9,794 nucleotides of DNA from DATIHQ01 sp035480535. Its GTDB lineage: Bacteria > Chlamydiota > Chlamydiia > Chlamydiales > SM23-39. The position numbers and the translations under genes were made by a program. Shown piece by piece: positions 1 to 6,524 of this stretch; the stretch's first letter is position 1, and every line of letters starts with the position of its first letter. The stretch covers positions 1 through 9,794 of the forward strand of contig DATIHQ010000031.1 in NCBI GenBank assembly GCA_035480535.1. Reading direction: 5' to 3'. A model generated the notes under the pieces. The model did not search any database. It had not been told where the DNA came from and was given only the letters and a program-made list of their open reading frames with translations.

Positions 1-898
1 GCGCCGAATCAATGCCGCCTGATAGCCCCAACATTCCCTTCTTAAACCCCTGCTTATGAAAATAGTCTTTGATCCCCAAAACGAGGGCCGAATAGAGATC
101 TTTTATGGGATCTTCGGCCATTGCGCAAGGACATGCATGAGTGCTTAAATCAATGAGGAGATCTTCCTCGACAAATCCTTTGGCAATCTGGATCAACTCC
201 CCTTTTTCATTGAGAAAGAAGCTATGCCCATCGAAAACCAATTGATCGTTCGCCCCCACCTGATTGCATAACACCAGAGGACAGGATAGCGCTTTTGCCG
301 CATTGGCAAAGACAGCTTGGCGCGCTACATCCCGCTTATAAGAATAGGGAGAGCCGGAAATATTCAAGATAAGATCGGGGCGCTTTTCTTTTAGTTCTAA
401 AATCGGATTGCGAAGATAGTGAGTTTCATCAACAGCCCCTTGCCACAAATCTTCGCAAATGGTCACGGCAATTTTCATGCCTAAATAGTCCCAAACAGGC
501 TCCTCATTTCCCGGTTCAAAATAGCGCCTCTCATCAAAGACATCATAAGTAGGAAGCAAGCTCTTATTCTTAAATCCAAGCAGCTTTCCATTGGCAAATA
601 CAGCCGCGCTATTATAGAGAGGTTTTTCTTTTTTTCCTGGATTCCACCTGGGCAAGCCCACCACGACAAAAAGACCCTTTGTCTCCGGCTCAATCACCCC
701 AAGCTTCTTCCCCACCGCATCGATAAACTCTCGATCGAGAAGCAAATCATCGGGAAAATAGCCGCATAGGGTCAGCTCGGGAAAGAGGACGATATCGGCT
801 TTTTTCTCCCTGGCCCGCTCAATGCCAGCCAGCACCTTCCGGGTATTCCCCTCTAAATCGCCTAGAATCGGATTGATCTGCGCTGCGAAAGCCTTCAT
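1..898 (-). CDS. nadE: Glutamine-dependent NAD+ synthetase (5' part, cut by window edge)
   Basis: The enzyme makes NAD+ from nicotinic acid adenine dinucleotide, ATP and glutamine in the cytoplasm, the last step of NAD synthesis. The 299 visible codons begin MKAFAAQINPILGDLEGN and form an N-terminal nitrilase-type glutaminase domain (residues 1 to about 255). The expected Glu-Lys-Cys triad is visible: Glu41 in FPELTLCGY, Lys112 in KNKSLLPTYDVFDE, and Cys148 in TICEDLW. The synthetase domain is just starting: LSGGIDSA at residues 292-299 is the ATP-binding PP-loop. Such proteins are normally about 540 residues, so roughly 45% lies beyond position 1. I chose the ATG at 898 because a GGGA about 11 nt upstream suits it; an in-frame ATG at 907 would add three residues. 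The gene diverges from the repeat-protein gene at 1004. The two-domain form uses glutamine rather than free ammonia. No frameshift or lost residue is seen. Confidence 0.93.
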   Translation of the reverse strand, partial: MKAFAAQINPILGDLEGNTRKVLAGIERAREKKADIVLFPELTLCGYFPDDLLLDREFIDAVGKKLGVIEPETKGLFVVVGLPRWNPGKKEKPLYNSAAVFANGKLLGFKNKSLLPTYDVFDERRYFEPGNEEPVWDYLGMKIAVTICEDLWQGAVDETHYLRNPILELKEKRPDLILNISGSPYSYKRDVARQAVFANAAKALSCPLVLCNQVGANDQLVFDGHSFFLNEKGELIQIAKGFVEEDLLIDLSTHACPCAMAEDPIKDLYSALVLGIKDYFHKQGFKKGMLGLSGGIDSA

Positions 899-1003
899 AC
901 ACAGCATTTTCCCGACTGTCCCGATAATCGTCCACTCCTATTTTTTTTATTTAAGTTTAATCACATTTTATGTATAATTTATCCAATAACATGGGATTTT
1001 TTA
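899..1003. promoter_or_regulatory. Divergent intergenic region with a possible plus-strand promoter
   Basis: This 105-bp AT-rich spacer separates the divergent nadE and 242-residue protein genes, so it should hold both promoters. For the plus strand a perfect TATAAT lies at 973-978. The best -35 at 16-17 bp spacing (around 950-956, TTTAAGT) is poor. Initiation near 985 would give a leader of about 20 nt with a weak GGGA ribosome site at 993-996, seven bases before the ATG at 1004. I could not pick a convincing minus-strand promoter for nadE; the AT-rich tract offers several weak -10-like hexamers. Confidence 0.45.
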
Positions 1004-1732
1004 ATGAATATAATTACTCCAGCTCTTCAGGTCGAATTAGTAACGAATTACTTTAATTGGGAACAAAGTGGGAAAAATCCTTCTACCTTTAATCCTCTTC
1101 TCGAAACCATCTATAAAATAAAATCGCTTGTAAATTGTCCTGAGGACTTGCGCAATACATTCAATCTAGTGTGTGCAGTCACCCCAGAGTTAAAACAGTG
1201 TATAATCGCGCCTTCAACAGCCTCCAGCTCGTCCAGCGCTCCTCATACCCCATATGAACTGCCGGCAGCTTCTAGTTCTTCAAATGAGCTAACTAAAAAT
1301 ATAACACTTGAGGATGAATTAGATGATTTCTATTCCCATTTCAAAACAGGCGGCCACCACAAAACTCTGAGCGCTGTCATATCAAGAATTAATAAAATTT
1401 TAGAAGGCCCCCATTCACCTCAACTTAAAGCAAAAGCCAGAAGAATCCAGACTGAAATAGATGACCCCTCTTCAGTAGAAACACCCTCCCCTAAAAGAAG
1501 AAAGTCTATGGATCCTTCCCAATGGAAAAAGAAGCGACTCGATGCGTCGGCAATGATTCAAGACCTACAAAGCTATTTAGGCAAATGGGAAAAAAAACAG
1601 AATTTGAACACGCTTTCAGCTCTGGAGCGCAGGGTTAAAGCATTGAAAGGAAAGGAGCTCCCTGTAGATCTTCAAGCAAAAGTGAATGAAGTTTCTCAAA
1701 TTATCTCACGCAATTCTTCTGTAAGGTATTGA
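1004..1732 (+). CDS. Unrecognised 242-residue protein with three ~50-residue helical repeats
   Basis: I do not recognise this protein. It contains three copies of a repeat shared with the next gene, at residues 11-63, 104-153 and 184-236. Their pattern is Tyr, then Trp or Phe 3-4 residues later, usually Gly or Gln four residues on, Thr-Leu or similar, a hydrophobic heptad-like helix, then (C/L/S)P followed by Leu and a second helix. A flexible Ser/Pro/Ala linker (residues 70-96, with runs such as ASSSSSAP) separates repeats 1 and 2. A strongly basic segment (residues 164-178, KRRK then KKKR) lies between repeats 2 and 3. There is no signal peptide or membrane segment, so it is predicted soluble and mainly helical. 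The ATG at 1004 has a weak GGGA ribosome site seven bases upstream. The basic clusters resemble a bipartite nuclear-localisation signal, so a host-directed effector is possible, but nothing here proves secretion. A DNA- or RNA-binding role for the basic segment is the alternative. Confidence 0.75.
   Translation: MNIITPALQVELVTNYFNWEQSGKNPSTFNPLLETIYKIKSLVNCPEDLRNTFNLVCAVTPELKQCIIAPSTASSSSSAPHTPYELPAASSSSNELTKNITLEDELDDFYSHFKTGGHHKTLSAVISRINKILEGPHSPQLKAKARRIQTEIDDPSSVETPSPKRRKSMDPSQWKKKRLDASAMIQDLQSYLGKWEKKQNLNTLSALERRVKALKGKELPVDLQAKVNEVSQIISRNSSVRY
1034..1711 (+). repeat. Three protein-level repeats within the 242-residue gene
   Basis: The degenerate repeats lie at 1034-1192, 1313-1462 and 1553-1711 (residues 11-63, 104-153, 184-236). 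Aligned positions include Tyr16/Tyr110/Tyr191, Trp19/Phe113/Trp195, Thr28/Thr121/Thr203 and the Pro46/Pro139/Pro220 that starts the second helix, followed by Leu49/Leu141/Leu223. The similarity is clear in protein but weak in DNA, implying old duplication and selection on the fold. Confidence 0.65.
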
Positions 1733-1741
1733 AGCACAGAC

Positions 1742-1770
1742 TTGCCATTTATTAACACACTCAATATAAT
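1742..1770 (+). promoter_or_regulatory. Strong housekeeping-type promoter for the 188-residue gene and htpG
   Basis: TTGCCA at 1742-1747 (five of six match the -35 consensus) is followed after exactly 17 bp by a perfect TATAAT at 1765-1770. Initiation would fall near 1777, giving a leader of about 20 nt that contains the purine-rich AGAGGGAG ribosome site just before the ATG at 1798. It lies just downstream of the preceding stop codon, so the 188-residue gene and htpG can be transcribed separately from the 242-residue gene. The hexamers match sigma-70-type consensus; use in vivo is inferred. Confidence 0.6.
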
Positions 1771-1797
1771 TTCTTTAAAAATCAGAGGGAGCGGCCT

Positions 1798-2364
1798 ATG
1801 TTTCCAGTTTCTGAAGCCGTGGCTTTTGTTTCCCAAATTCCCTTGCAAAATCCCATCGATCCCTTTCCGCTGATAGGTGCGTTAATGGTCGATTACATTC
1901 ATTGGGAACGGGAAGGGAAGACCCCAGCCCTTCTCTTCAAGCTCATGGAGACAATGGAAACGATCCAAGGGATCGCTAATTGTCCAAGGGAAGTTCAAGA
2001 TCAGATCGAAAAAATTCTTGAATCGATTCCTGAGTTAAGTCCCCTTCAGAATATAGCGGGAACAAAGGTGCTTCTCCAAGTCCCCGAGGAAGACATGCCA
2101 CCAAAAAAGAACATTCTTTGGTGTTGGAAAGTGCAGATCCTCGATGAGCCAAAATTAATAGAGGACTTAGATCGATATTTTCAAAAGTGGAAAAAATATG
2201 GCTCTCCTAAAACGCTTATATCTATTCAGCTCAGGCTGAATGCAGCGAACAAGAGGAAGGATTGCCCGCCAGCTCTTCAGGAAAAAATAAAGCAAGTGGC
2301 TGCAGTCATTGACAAGAAAGGTTTTTTGCACTCTAATGGACGCGGTTTTTATGAGACAAAGTAA
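1798..2364 (+). CDS. Unrecognised 188-residue protein with two copies of the same ~50-residue repeat
   Basis: I do not recognise this protein, but it is clearly related to the preceding one. Repeat 1 (residues 27-80) has Tyr33, Trp36, Gly40-Lys41 and Cys62-Pro63. It aligns with repeat 1 of the neighbour, which has Tyr16, Trp19, Gly23-Lys24 and Cys45-Pro46, and both end in Pro-Glu-Leu. Repeat 2 (residues 120-172) has Tyr127, Trp131, Gly135, Lys138-Thr139-Leu140 and Cys156-Pro157 and best resembles the neighbour's third repeat. The linker (about 81-118) is shorter than in the neighbour and lacks its serine runs and basic cluster. The start at 1798 is supported by GAGGG eight bases upstream and a near-consensus promoter at 1742-1770. 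There is no signal peptide or transmembrane segment. The 3' end overlaps the likely htpG start by 14 nt, so the genes are probably co-transcribed and perhaps translationally coupled. Function is unknown. Confidence 0.78.
   Translation: MFPVSEAVAFVSQIPLQNPIDPFPLIGALMVDYIHWEREGKTPALLFKLMETMETIQGIANCPREVQDQIEKILESIPELSPLQNIAGTKVLLQVPEEDMPPKKNILWCWKVQILDEPKLIEDLDRYFQKWKKYGSPKTLISIQLRLNAANKRKDCPPALQEKIKQVAAVIDKKGFLHSNGRGFYETK
1876..2313 (+). repeat. Two protein-level repeats within the 188-residue gene
   Basis: The repeats lie at 1876-2037 and 2155-2313 (residues 27-80 and 120-172) and belong to the same family as the three copies in the upstream gene. Repeat 1 pairs with repeat 1 of the neighbour and repeat 2 with its last repeat. 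This suggests duplication of a whole multi-repeat gene, with gain or loss of a middle unit. Confidence 0.65.
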
Positions 2365-4144
2365 CCTTTCCATCCACTCTGAAAATATTTTACCGATCAT
2401 CAAAAAATGGCTTTACTCCGATAAAGACATTTTCATCCGCGAACTCGTCTCCAATGCTTGCGATGCCTTAAACAAAGTGCGCATTTTGGTTGGGGATGGG
2501 GGAGAATTTAAAATCTCCATTTCCATCGATAAAGAGCGCAAGGCGGTTGTCATTGCCGATACGGGGATCGGGATGAGCGAAGAAGAGGTGGAGAAATACA
2601 TCGCCCAGATCGCTTTCTCCGGCGCTGAAGAATTTGTCTCCAAATATAAATCTCAGACAGAAAAAGATCCCATCATCGGCCACTTTGGCCTCGGTTTCTA
2701 CTCGGCTTACATGGTCGCCTCCAAAGTGGAAATCGATACCTGCTCTTATTTACCCGACAGCAGGGCCGTTTTCTGGAGCTGCGATGGGAGCTCTTCCTAT
2801 TCCATTGGCCCAGGCACTCGATCGGCGCGGGGCACTGAAATTGTCCTTTTCCTCGATGAGCAAAATTTAGAATATCTCGAAGAGGCCAAGCTCAAAGAAC
2901 TCTTAATCCGCTATTGCAGCTTTATGCCCTTTCCCATTGAGCTCAATGGCAAAGCGATTGGCAATAAAGAACCTCTTTGGCTAAAAAGCCCCACAGAATG
3001 CGCCGAAAAAGAATATCTAGATTTCTATCGGCAGCTTTTTCCCCTCGATCCCGATCCGATCTTTTGGATCCATTTGAATGTCGACTATCCCTTCAAATTA
3101 AAAGGAATTCTCTTCTTCCCCAAAATCCACCGCCGCTTCGATGCCAATGAGAGCGCGATTAAACTCTTCTGCAATCGGGTCTTCGTCTCTGATAATTGCA
3201 AAGAGATTCTCCCTGATTATCTCATGGTGCTGCGCGGCGCAATCGATAGCCCCGACATTCCGCTCAACGTCTCCCGCTCCTATTTGCAAGTGGATAAGAA
3301 TGTGCGGCAACTCAGCTCCCACATCTCCAAAAAAGTTTCCGATCGTCTCAGCCAACTCTATAAAACAGATCGGGAAAAATACATTGAAGCGTGGTCTGAG
3401 CTGGAAATGATTGTAAAACTGGGCCTTTTACAAGATGAAAAGTTCTACGATCGGGTGAAAGACATTCTCATCTGGAAAAATAGCGAAGGGCAGTGGACAA
3501 CCGTTCCAGAGCTCCTCGAGCGAATCCAAGAGAAAAAGGTCTTTTACGCATCGAACGATAAAGCCTCGCCTATTTTGGAAATTTATAAGCAGAAAAAGAT
3601 TGAAATCCTCTTTACTCCGGCACCTCTCGATACGGCTGTGATCCAATTTCTAGAAAATAAGCTTTCCATTCCTTTTCAGCGGATCGATGGGGCGCTCGAC
3701 GCTTCCCTTCTCGATCCAACGAGAGAAAAAACGCTCCTCGATCCAGAGGGGAAAACAGAAGGAGGAAAACTCGCCGATTTCTTCCGAAAAGTTCTCGATC
3801 AACAAGATCTAGAAGTGGAGGCAAAAAGCCTCGCTTCCGATCATCTCCCCGCGCTCCTCCTCCTCGATGAGCAGCAGCGGAGAATGCGCGATTATCTCTC
3901 CCTCACTCAAGGGAAGCCTCTGCCCCATCTTTTGGGCAAGAAAACCTTCGTCCTCAATACGAATAGCAAACTCATCCAAGCCCTATCCCGCCTCCAGGCC
4001 CAAAAGCCTGAAATCGCCTCCGAAGTGGCCAAAGGGGTCTATGATCTCTCCATTCTGGCCCAGCGGGAACTAGAACCGGGCGATCTAGAACGAGTCGTCG
4101 CTCGGCAGACCCAGATCTTAGAAAAGCTAACCAGCTTAATATAA
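2351..4144 (+). CDS. htpG: Hsp90-family molecular chaperone HtpG
   Basis: HtpG is the bacterial Hsp90, a cytoplasmic dimeric ATP-dependent chaperone. From the ATG at 2351 the protein has 597 residues, a little shorter than E. coli HtpG (624). The N-terminal GHKL ATPase domain shows IFIRELVSNACDAL with catalytic Glu31 and Mg-coordinating Asn35, DTGIGM at 70-75, the GHFGLGF lid motif at 110-116 and RGTEIVLFL near 160. The middle domain has DSPDIPLNVSRSYLQ, with Arg309 in the position of the arginine that contacts ATP phosphate. The C-terminal dimerisation region is present but diverged. The reading frame opens upstream (TTG at 2309, ATG at 2336). I prefer 2351 because family similarity starts there and the upstream residues lie inside the preceding gene, but the ribosome site is weak, consistent with translation coupled to the overlapping 188-residue gene. 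No heat-shock operator (CIRCE-like inverted repeat) is visible. Confidence 0.95.
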   Translation: MRQSNLSIHSENILPIIKKWLYSDKDIFIRELVSNACDALNKVRILVGDGGEFKISISIDKERKAVVIADTGIGMSEEEVEKYIAQIAFSGAEEFVSKYKSQTEKDPIIGHFGLGFYSAYMVASKVEIDTCSYLPDSRAVFWSCDGSSSYSIGPGTRSARGTEIVLFLDEQNLEYLEEAKLKELLIRYCSFMPFPIELNGKAIGNKEPLWLKSPTECAEKEYLDFYRQLFPLDPDPIFWIHLNVDYPFKLKGILFFPKIHRRFDANESAIKLFCNRVFVSDNCKEILPDYLMVLRGAIDSPDIPLNVSRSYLQVDKNVRQLSSHISKKVSDRLSQLYKTDREKYIEAWSELEMIVKLGLLQDEKFYDRVKDILIWKNSEGQWTTVPELLERIQEKKVFYASNDKASPILEIYKQKKIEILFTPAPLDTAVIQFLENKLSIPFQRIDGALDASLLDPTREKTLLDPEGKTEGGKLADFFRKVLDQQDLEVEAKSLASDHLPALLLLDEQQRRMRDYLSLTQGKPLPHLLGKKTFVLNTNSKLIQALSRLQAQKPEIASEVAKGVYDLSILAQRELEPGDLERVVARQTQILEKLTSLI

Positions 4145-4148
4145 ATCA

Positions 4149-4177
4149 CTTACAATTCTATTTAATTATAATATAAT
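4149..4177 (+). promoter_or_regulatory. Probable promoter of the coiled-coil gene
   Basis: CTTACA at 4149-4154 (four of six -35 matches) lies 17 bp before a perfect TATAAT at 4172-4177. Two more TATAAT hexamers occur at 4167-4172 (overlapping) and 4184-4189, within a spacer that is almost all A and T. Initiation from the main -10 would fall near 4184, leaving about 16 nt before the ATG; from 4184-4189 the transcript would be nearly leaderless. No Shine-Dalgarno sequence precedes the ATG. The TATAAT density may partly reflect base composition. Confidence 0.45.
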
Positions 4178-4199
4178 TTAGTTTATAATATTAATAATT

Positions 4200-6152
4200 A
4201 TGGCTAATTTAAATCTTTATTCTACTAGACCTGGAGAAGGGTATTCTCATTGTTTGGGAGTTAGTTTAAGCCAAGAACATCAAAAGGCCTTAGACGAGCT
4301 ATTGACCCACCCTACCCTCACCCATTTTATCGAAGATTTGAAGCGGAATTTCCCAGAATTCAAGGACATCAATCCAAGCAATCCCCTATTTAAACTTTCC
4401 AGTGAACCAGATTCAATCAGGATTTACATCAAACCTTCCCCTTTTCTCGAAGGAAAAAAAGTTCCCTTAACGGATTCATCTACCCATATTCACGATCTAG
4501 CTAGCTACATCATGGGTGAAAGCAACATCCGCCCACTTCAACCCGCTCCAGTTAAAACGGAACCTCAACCAACCGATATTCCTCAAACGATATCTCTCAC
4601 GCCAGAAAAAGAAAGCCCCGATCCTGTATTGATTCGGCAGCTGGAAGAGGAAAGAAAACAAAATCAGGAACAGATCGCTTTGATTAAAAATCTTTCCGCC
4701 GATCGCGATGCAATGCGTTCAGATAATCAGGAAAATCAGCGGAAATTTCATGAAGAGCTCCAAGCGAACCAACAGGAAAGGCAAAACTTACATACTCTTT
4801 TGGCCCAGCAAAGTGGGAACTATCAACAAGCCCTTGCCCAAATGAGGAACGATTATCAAGCGGCTTTAAATGCTCTTGCGCAAAGACAAGCGCAAATGAT
4901 CGACCAACTAAGGGCAGATCATCAAGCGGCTCTGCAAAGACAGGAGCCGGCCCCAGCCGCCCCCCGCAATGAGGCTCCAGCCCCAGCCGCCGCCCGCAAT
5001 GATGCGCCAGCCCCCCAGGCGCCAAACCCTCCCCCTATCGATCTGGCGCCCTATGAGAATACCATCCAAGATTTGCGTACGGAAACAACTGCCTTAAGAG
5101 AGCAGTACACCACTCTCCATCAACAAAACTTGGCAGATCGGAGAAATCTCCAACAAAGATTCGAAGAATCTGAACAGCGCAGCGAACAATTGCGACAGCA
5201 ACTTCAGGAAGCCCAAGAAAGAGCCTTAAAGCAACCCCATGATGACGCCAACCCCTTGCATGCTGTTTCTCCAGTTGATGAAGAAAACAATCAATTGGAT
5301 GAATTAGAAAATAGTCTTGAAGAGCTTCTTGAAACACAAAACCAACTGCGCGCTTTAATGGAGCAGAATGAATCCATGGCGGATGAACTCGCCCAACTTC
5401 GCCTGCAGGCTCAACAAACCCATGTCATCCACCAAAAAGCCGAATTAACTCGTGAGGAAATCGCTGCGCAAAGAGTCCTTACCAACAATGCAACTGATAT
5501 TAGAGATCTTTTGCGCACCCTCCCAGTCAACGAGAATGAACGCAAACATTTTTCCGATTTAATTAGCTGCAATAAAAGACTCTCTCGGATTCAGGGCATC
5601 TTAAAACAGAGCCATTCGATTAACCTTTCTATGGCAAACCAACCAAATGTGATCATAGATCACACTCAAACTCCAAAATATCCATTCGAGACGCTTTTAA
5701 AAGAGGGAATTTGTCAAAAAATTTGGAGGGCATCCGCTGAAGAGCTGATCTCCCCAAATCCGAATGAGCGTCAATATCCTTCTCTCCAATTTCTATCCGC
5801 TTTAGGAAAGGTTCTACTCACCGATCCGAAACTTGTGGAGTCAAGGAAATTTGCAAATAGTGTGAATCAAGACGATGCGTTGAGCGAGCACATCACAAAA
5901 GAAACCACAAGCCGGGAAAATGAGATTGCGGCTCTGGCCATTCTAGCTCTTTTATCCTTGGAAGAAGGTGCTTTGGAGACAAAGATTCGAATTCTCCTTG
6001 AGCAAAAAGATAACGGTAGCCTAGGCCCTCAACAACTCATTCGCAACGATATGCTAAGCGAACTGCAATTCGTGCAATACATTACAGCAAATCAAAAGGG
6101 CCCCGCCTATCAAAAGGCTCAAAAAGCCCTTGATGTACTGTCTCTAATTTAA
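4200..6152 (+). CDS. Unrecognised 650-residue glutamine-rich coiled-coil protein
   Basis: I do not recognise this protein. Residues 1 to about 110 look like a small globular domain, and 111-140 are a Pro/Thr-rich linker. Residues about 141-248 form a Gln/Glu/Arg-rich coiled coil with a 22-residue internal echo (DYQAAL near 218, DHQAAL near 240). Residues 249-280 are a hinge of three 10-residue APAP-type repeats. Residues about 284-415 form a second coiled coil, interrupted by a Pro/Asp segment near 345-360. Residues about 416-650 are a mainly helical C-terminal domain. There is no signal peptide, transmembrane segment or bilobed hydrophobic region, so it is not a classical inclusion-membrane (Inc) protein. 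The ATG at 4200 has no ribosome site but a plausible promoter lies just upstream. The stop overlaps that of yajC on the other strand. A long-reach scaffold or secreted effector fits the architecture; this is inference. Similarity to myosin or SMC-like proteins would be compositional only. Confidence 0.75.
   Translation: MANLNLYSTRPGEGYSHCLGVSLSQEHQKALDELLTHPTLTHFIEDLKRNFPEFKDINPSNPLFKLSSEPDSIRIYIKPSPFLEGKKVPLTDSSTHIHDLASYIMGESNIRPLQPAPVKTEPQPTDIPQTISLTPEKESPDPVLIRQLEEERKQNQEQIALIKNLSADRDAMRSDNQENQRKFHEELQANQQERQNLHTLLAQQSGNYQQALAQMRNDYQAALNALAQRQAQMIDQLRADHQAALQRQEPAPAAPRNEAPAPAAARNDAPAPQAPNPPPIDLAPYENTIQDLRTETTALREQYTTLHQQNLADRRNLQQRFEESEQRSEQLRQQLQEAQERALKQPHDDANPLHAVSPVDEENNQLDELENSLEELLETQNQLRALMEQNESMADELAQLRLQAQQTHVIHQKAELTREEIAAQRVLTNNATDIRDLLRTLPVNENERKHFSDLISCNKRLSRIQGILKQSHSINLSMANQPNVIIDHTQTPKYPFETLLKEGICQKIWRASAEELISPNPNERQYPSLQFLSALGKVLLTDPKLVESRKFANSVNQDDALSEHITKETTSRENEIAALAILALLSLEEGALETKIRILLEQKDNGSLGPQQLIRNDMLSELQFVQYITANQKGPAYQKAQKALDVLSLI
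4944..5033 (+). repeat. Three 30-bp tandem repeats encoding an Ala/Pro hinge
   Basis: The units are 4944-4973, 4974-5003 and 5004-5033, read as EPAPAAPRNE, APAPAAARND and APAPQAPNPP. Units 1 and 2 are nearly identical in DNA; unit 3 keeps only its first part. The phase is exactly codon-aligned and the tract is much more GC-rich than the surrounding coiled-coil sequence. Copy number could vary by slippage or recombination, changing hinge length without breaking the frame. Confidence 0.85.
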
Positions 6153-6514
6153 GATTCTATCGTCACTTCAGCTTTGGATTCTTCAGACGCAGATTGCACG
6201 TCGGTGATCGCCGCTTTTAAGACTTCAATCTTAGCGCCATCTACCATCTTGAGAATCACTGTCTGATCTTGGATCTTATCTACACGGCCTACGATCCCCA
6301 TCGCTGTGACGCGATCGCCTCTTTTGAGAGAAGCGCGCATCTGTTCTGCCGCTTTGCGTCTCTTTTGTTCTGGGCGCCAAAGGATAAAGTAAAAGAAGAC
6401 AGCTGCGATTCCAACCATCATCAATGTCTGCATCATACCGCCGCCTGGGCTGGGAGCTGCATCTTGAGCGAAAATAGCCGCTGTTGGGAGCAAAAATAGG
6501 AGAGATTTCATCAT
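6149..6514 (-). CDS. yajC: Sec translocon accessory protein YajC
   Basis: YajC is a small inner-membrane partner of SecDF in the Sec protein-export machinery. The 121-residue product has the family hallmarks: a membrane segment at about residues 28-46 ending FYFILWRPEQKRRK, then a cytoplasmic domain with LKRGDRVTAMGIVGRVDKI (63-81). It also has an extra hydrophobic N terminus (residues 1-16, ending AIFA before QDAAPSPGGG) that looks like a signal peptide, which most YajC proteins lack. The start at 6514 is supported by AAGGA seven bases upstream; that site overlaps the rlmD stop codon, only 10 nt away, so the two are almost certainly one operon. A second in-frame ATG follows immediately (6511). 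The stop shares bases with the stop of the convergent coiled-coil gene, leaving no room for a terminator between them. Confidence 0.93.
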   Translation of the reverse strand: MMKSLLFLLPTAAIFAQDAAPSPGGGMMQTLMMVGIAAVFFYFILWRPEQKRRKAAEQMRASLKRGDRVTAMGIVGRVDKIQDQTVILKMVDGAKIEVLKAAITDVQSASEESKAEVTIES

Positions 6515-6524
6515 AAAATAATCC

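Noticed and set aside
2309..2350. Upstream TTG (2309) and ATG (2336) as possible htpG starts
   Set aside because: Hsp90 similarity begins only at the ATG at 2351, and the extra residues are the out-of-frame end of the 188-residue gene. The possibility stays open because no start has a strong ribosome site.
2351..4144. Frequent CTCGAT and GATCG words in htpG
   Set aside because: They coincide with in-frame Leu-Asp and Asp-Arg codons and also occur in other genes here; codon preference explains them better than a DNA-uptake or regulatory motif.
4684..5337. Open minus-strand frames opposite the coiled-coil gene
   Set aside because: They arise from the biased Gln/Ala/Pro codons of the real gene on the other strand and show no protein-like features.
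5648..5664. Perfect 7-bp inverted repeat (TGTGATC-ATA-GATCACA) resembling an operator
   Set aside because: It lies deep inside the coiled-coil coding region, far from any promoter and without T-run or partner site; probably chance.
4200..6152. Coiled-coil protein as an inclusion-membrane (Inc) or SMC-type protein
   Set aside because: There is no bilobed hydrophobic domain for Inc and no Walker A/B or hinge signature for SMC; the resemblance is coiled-coil composition only.
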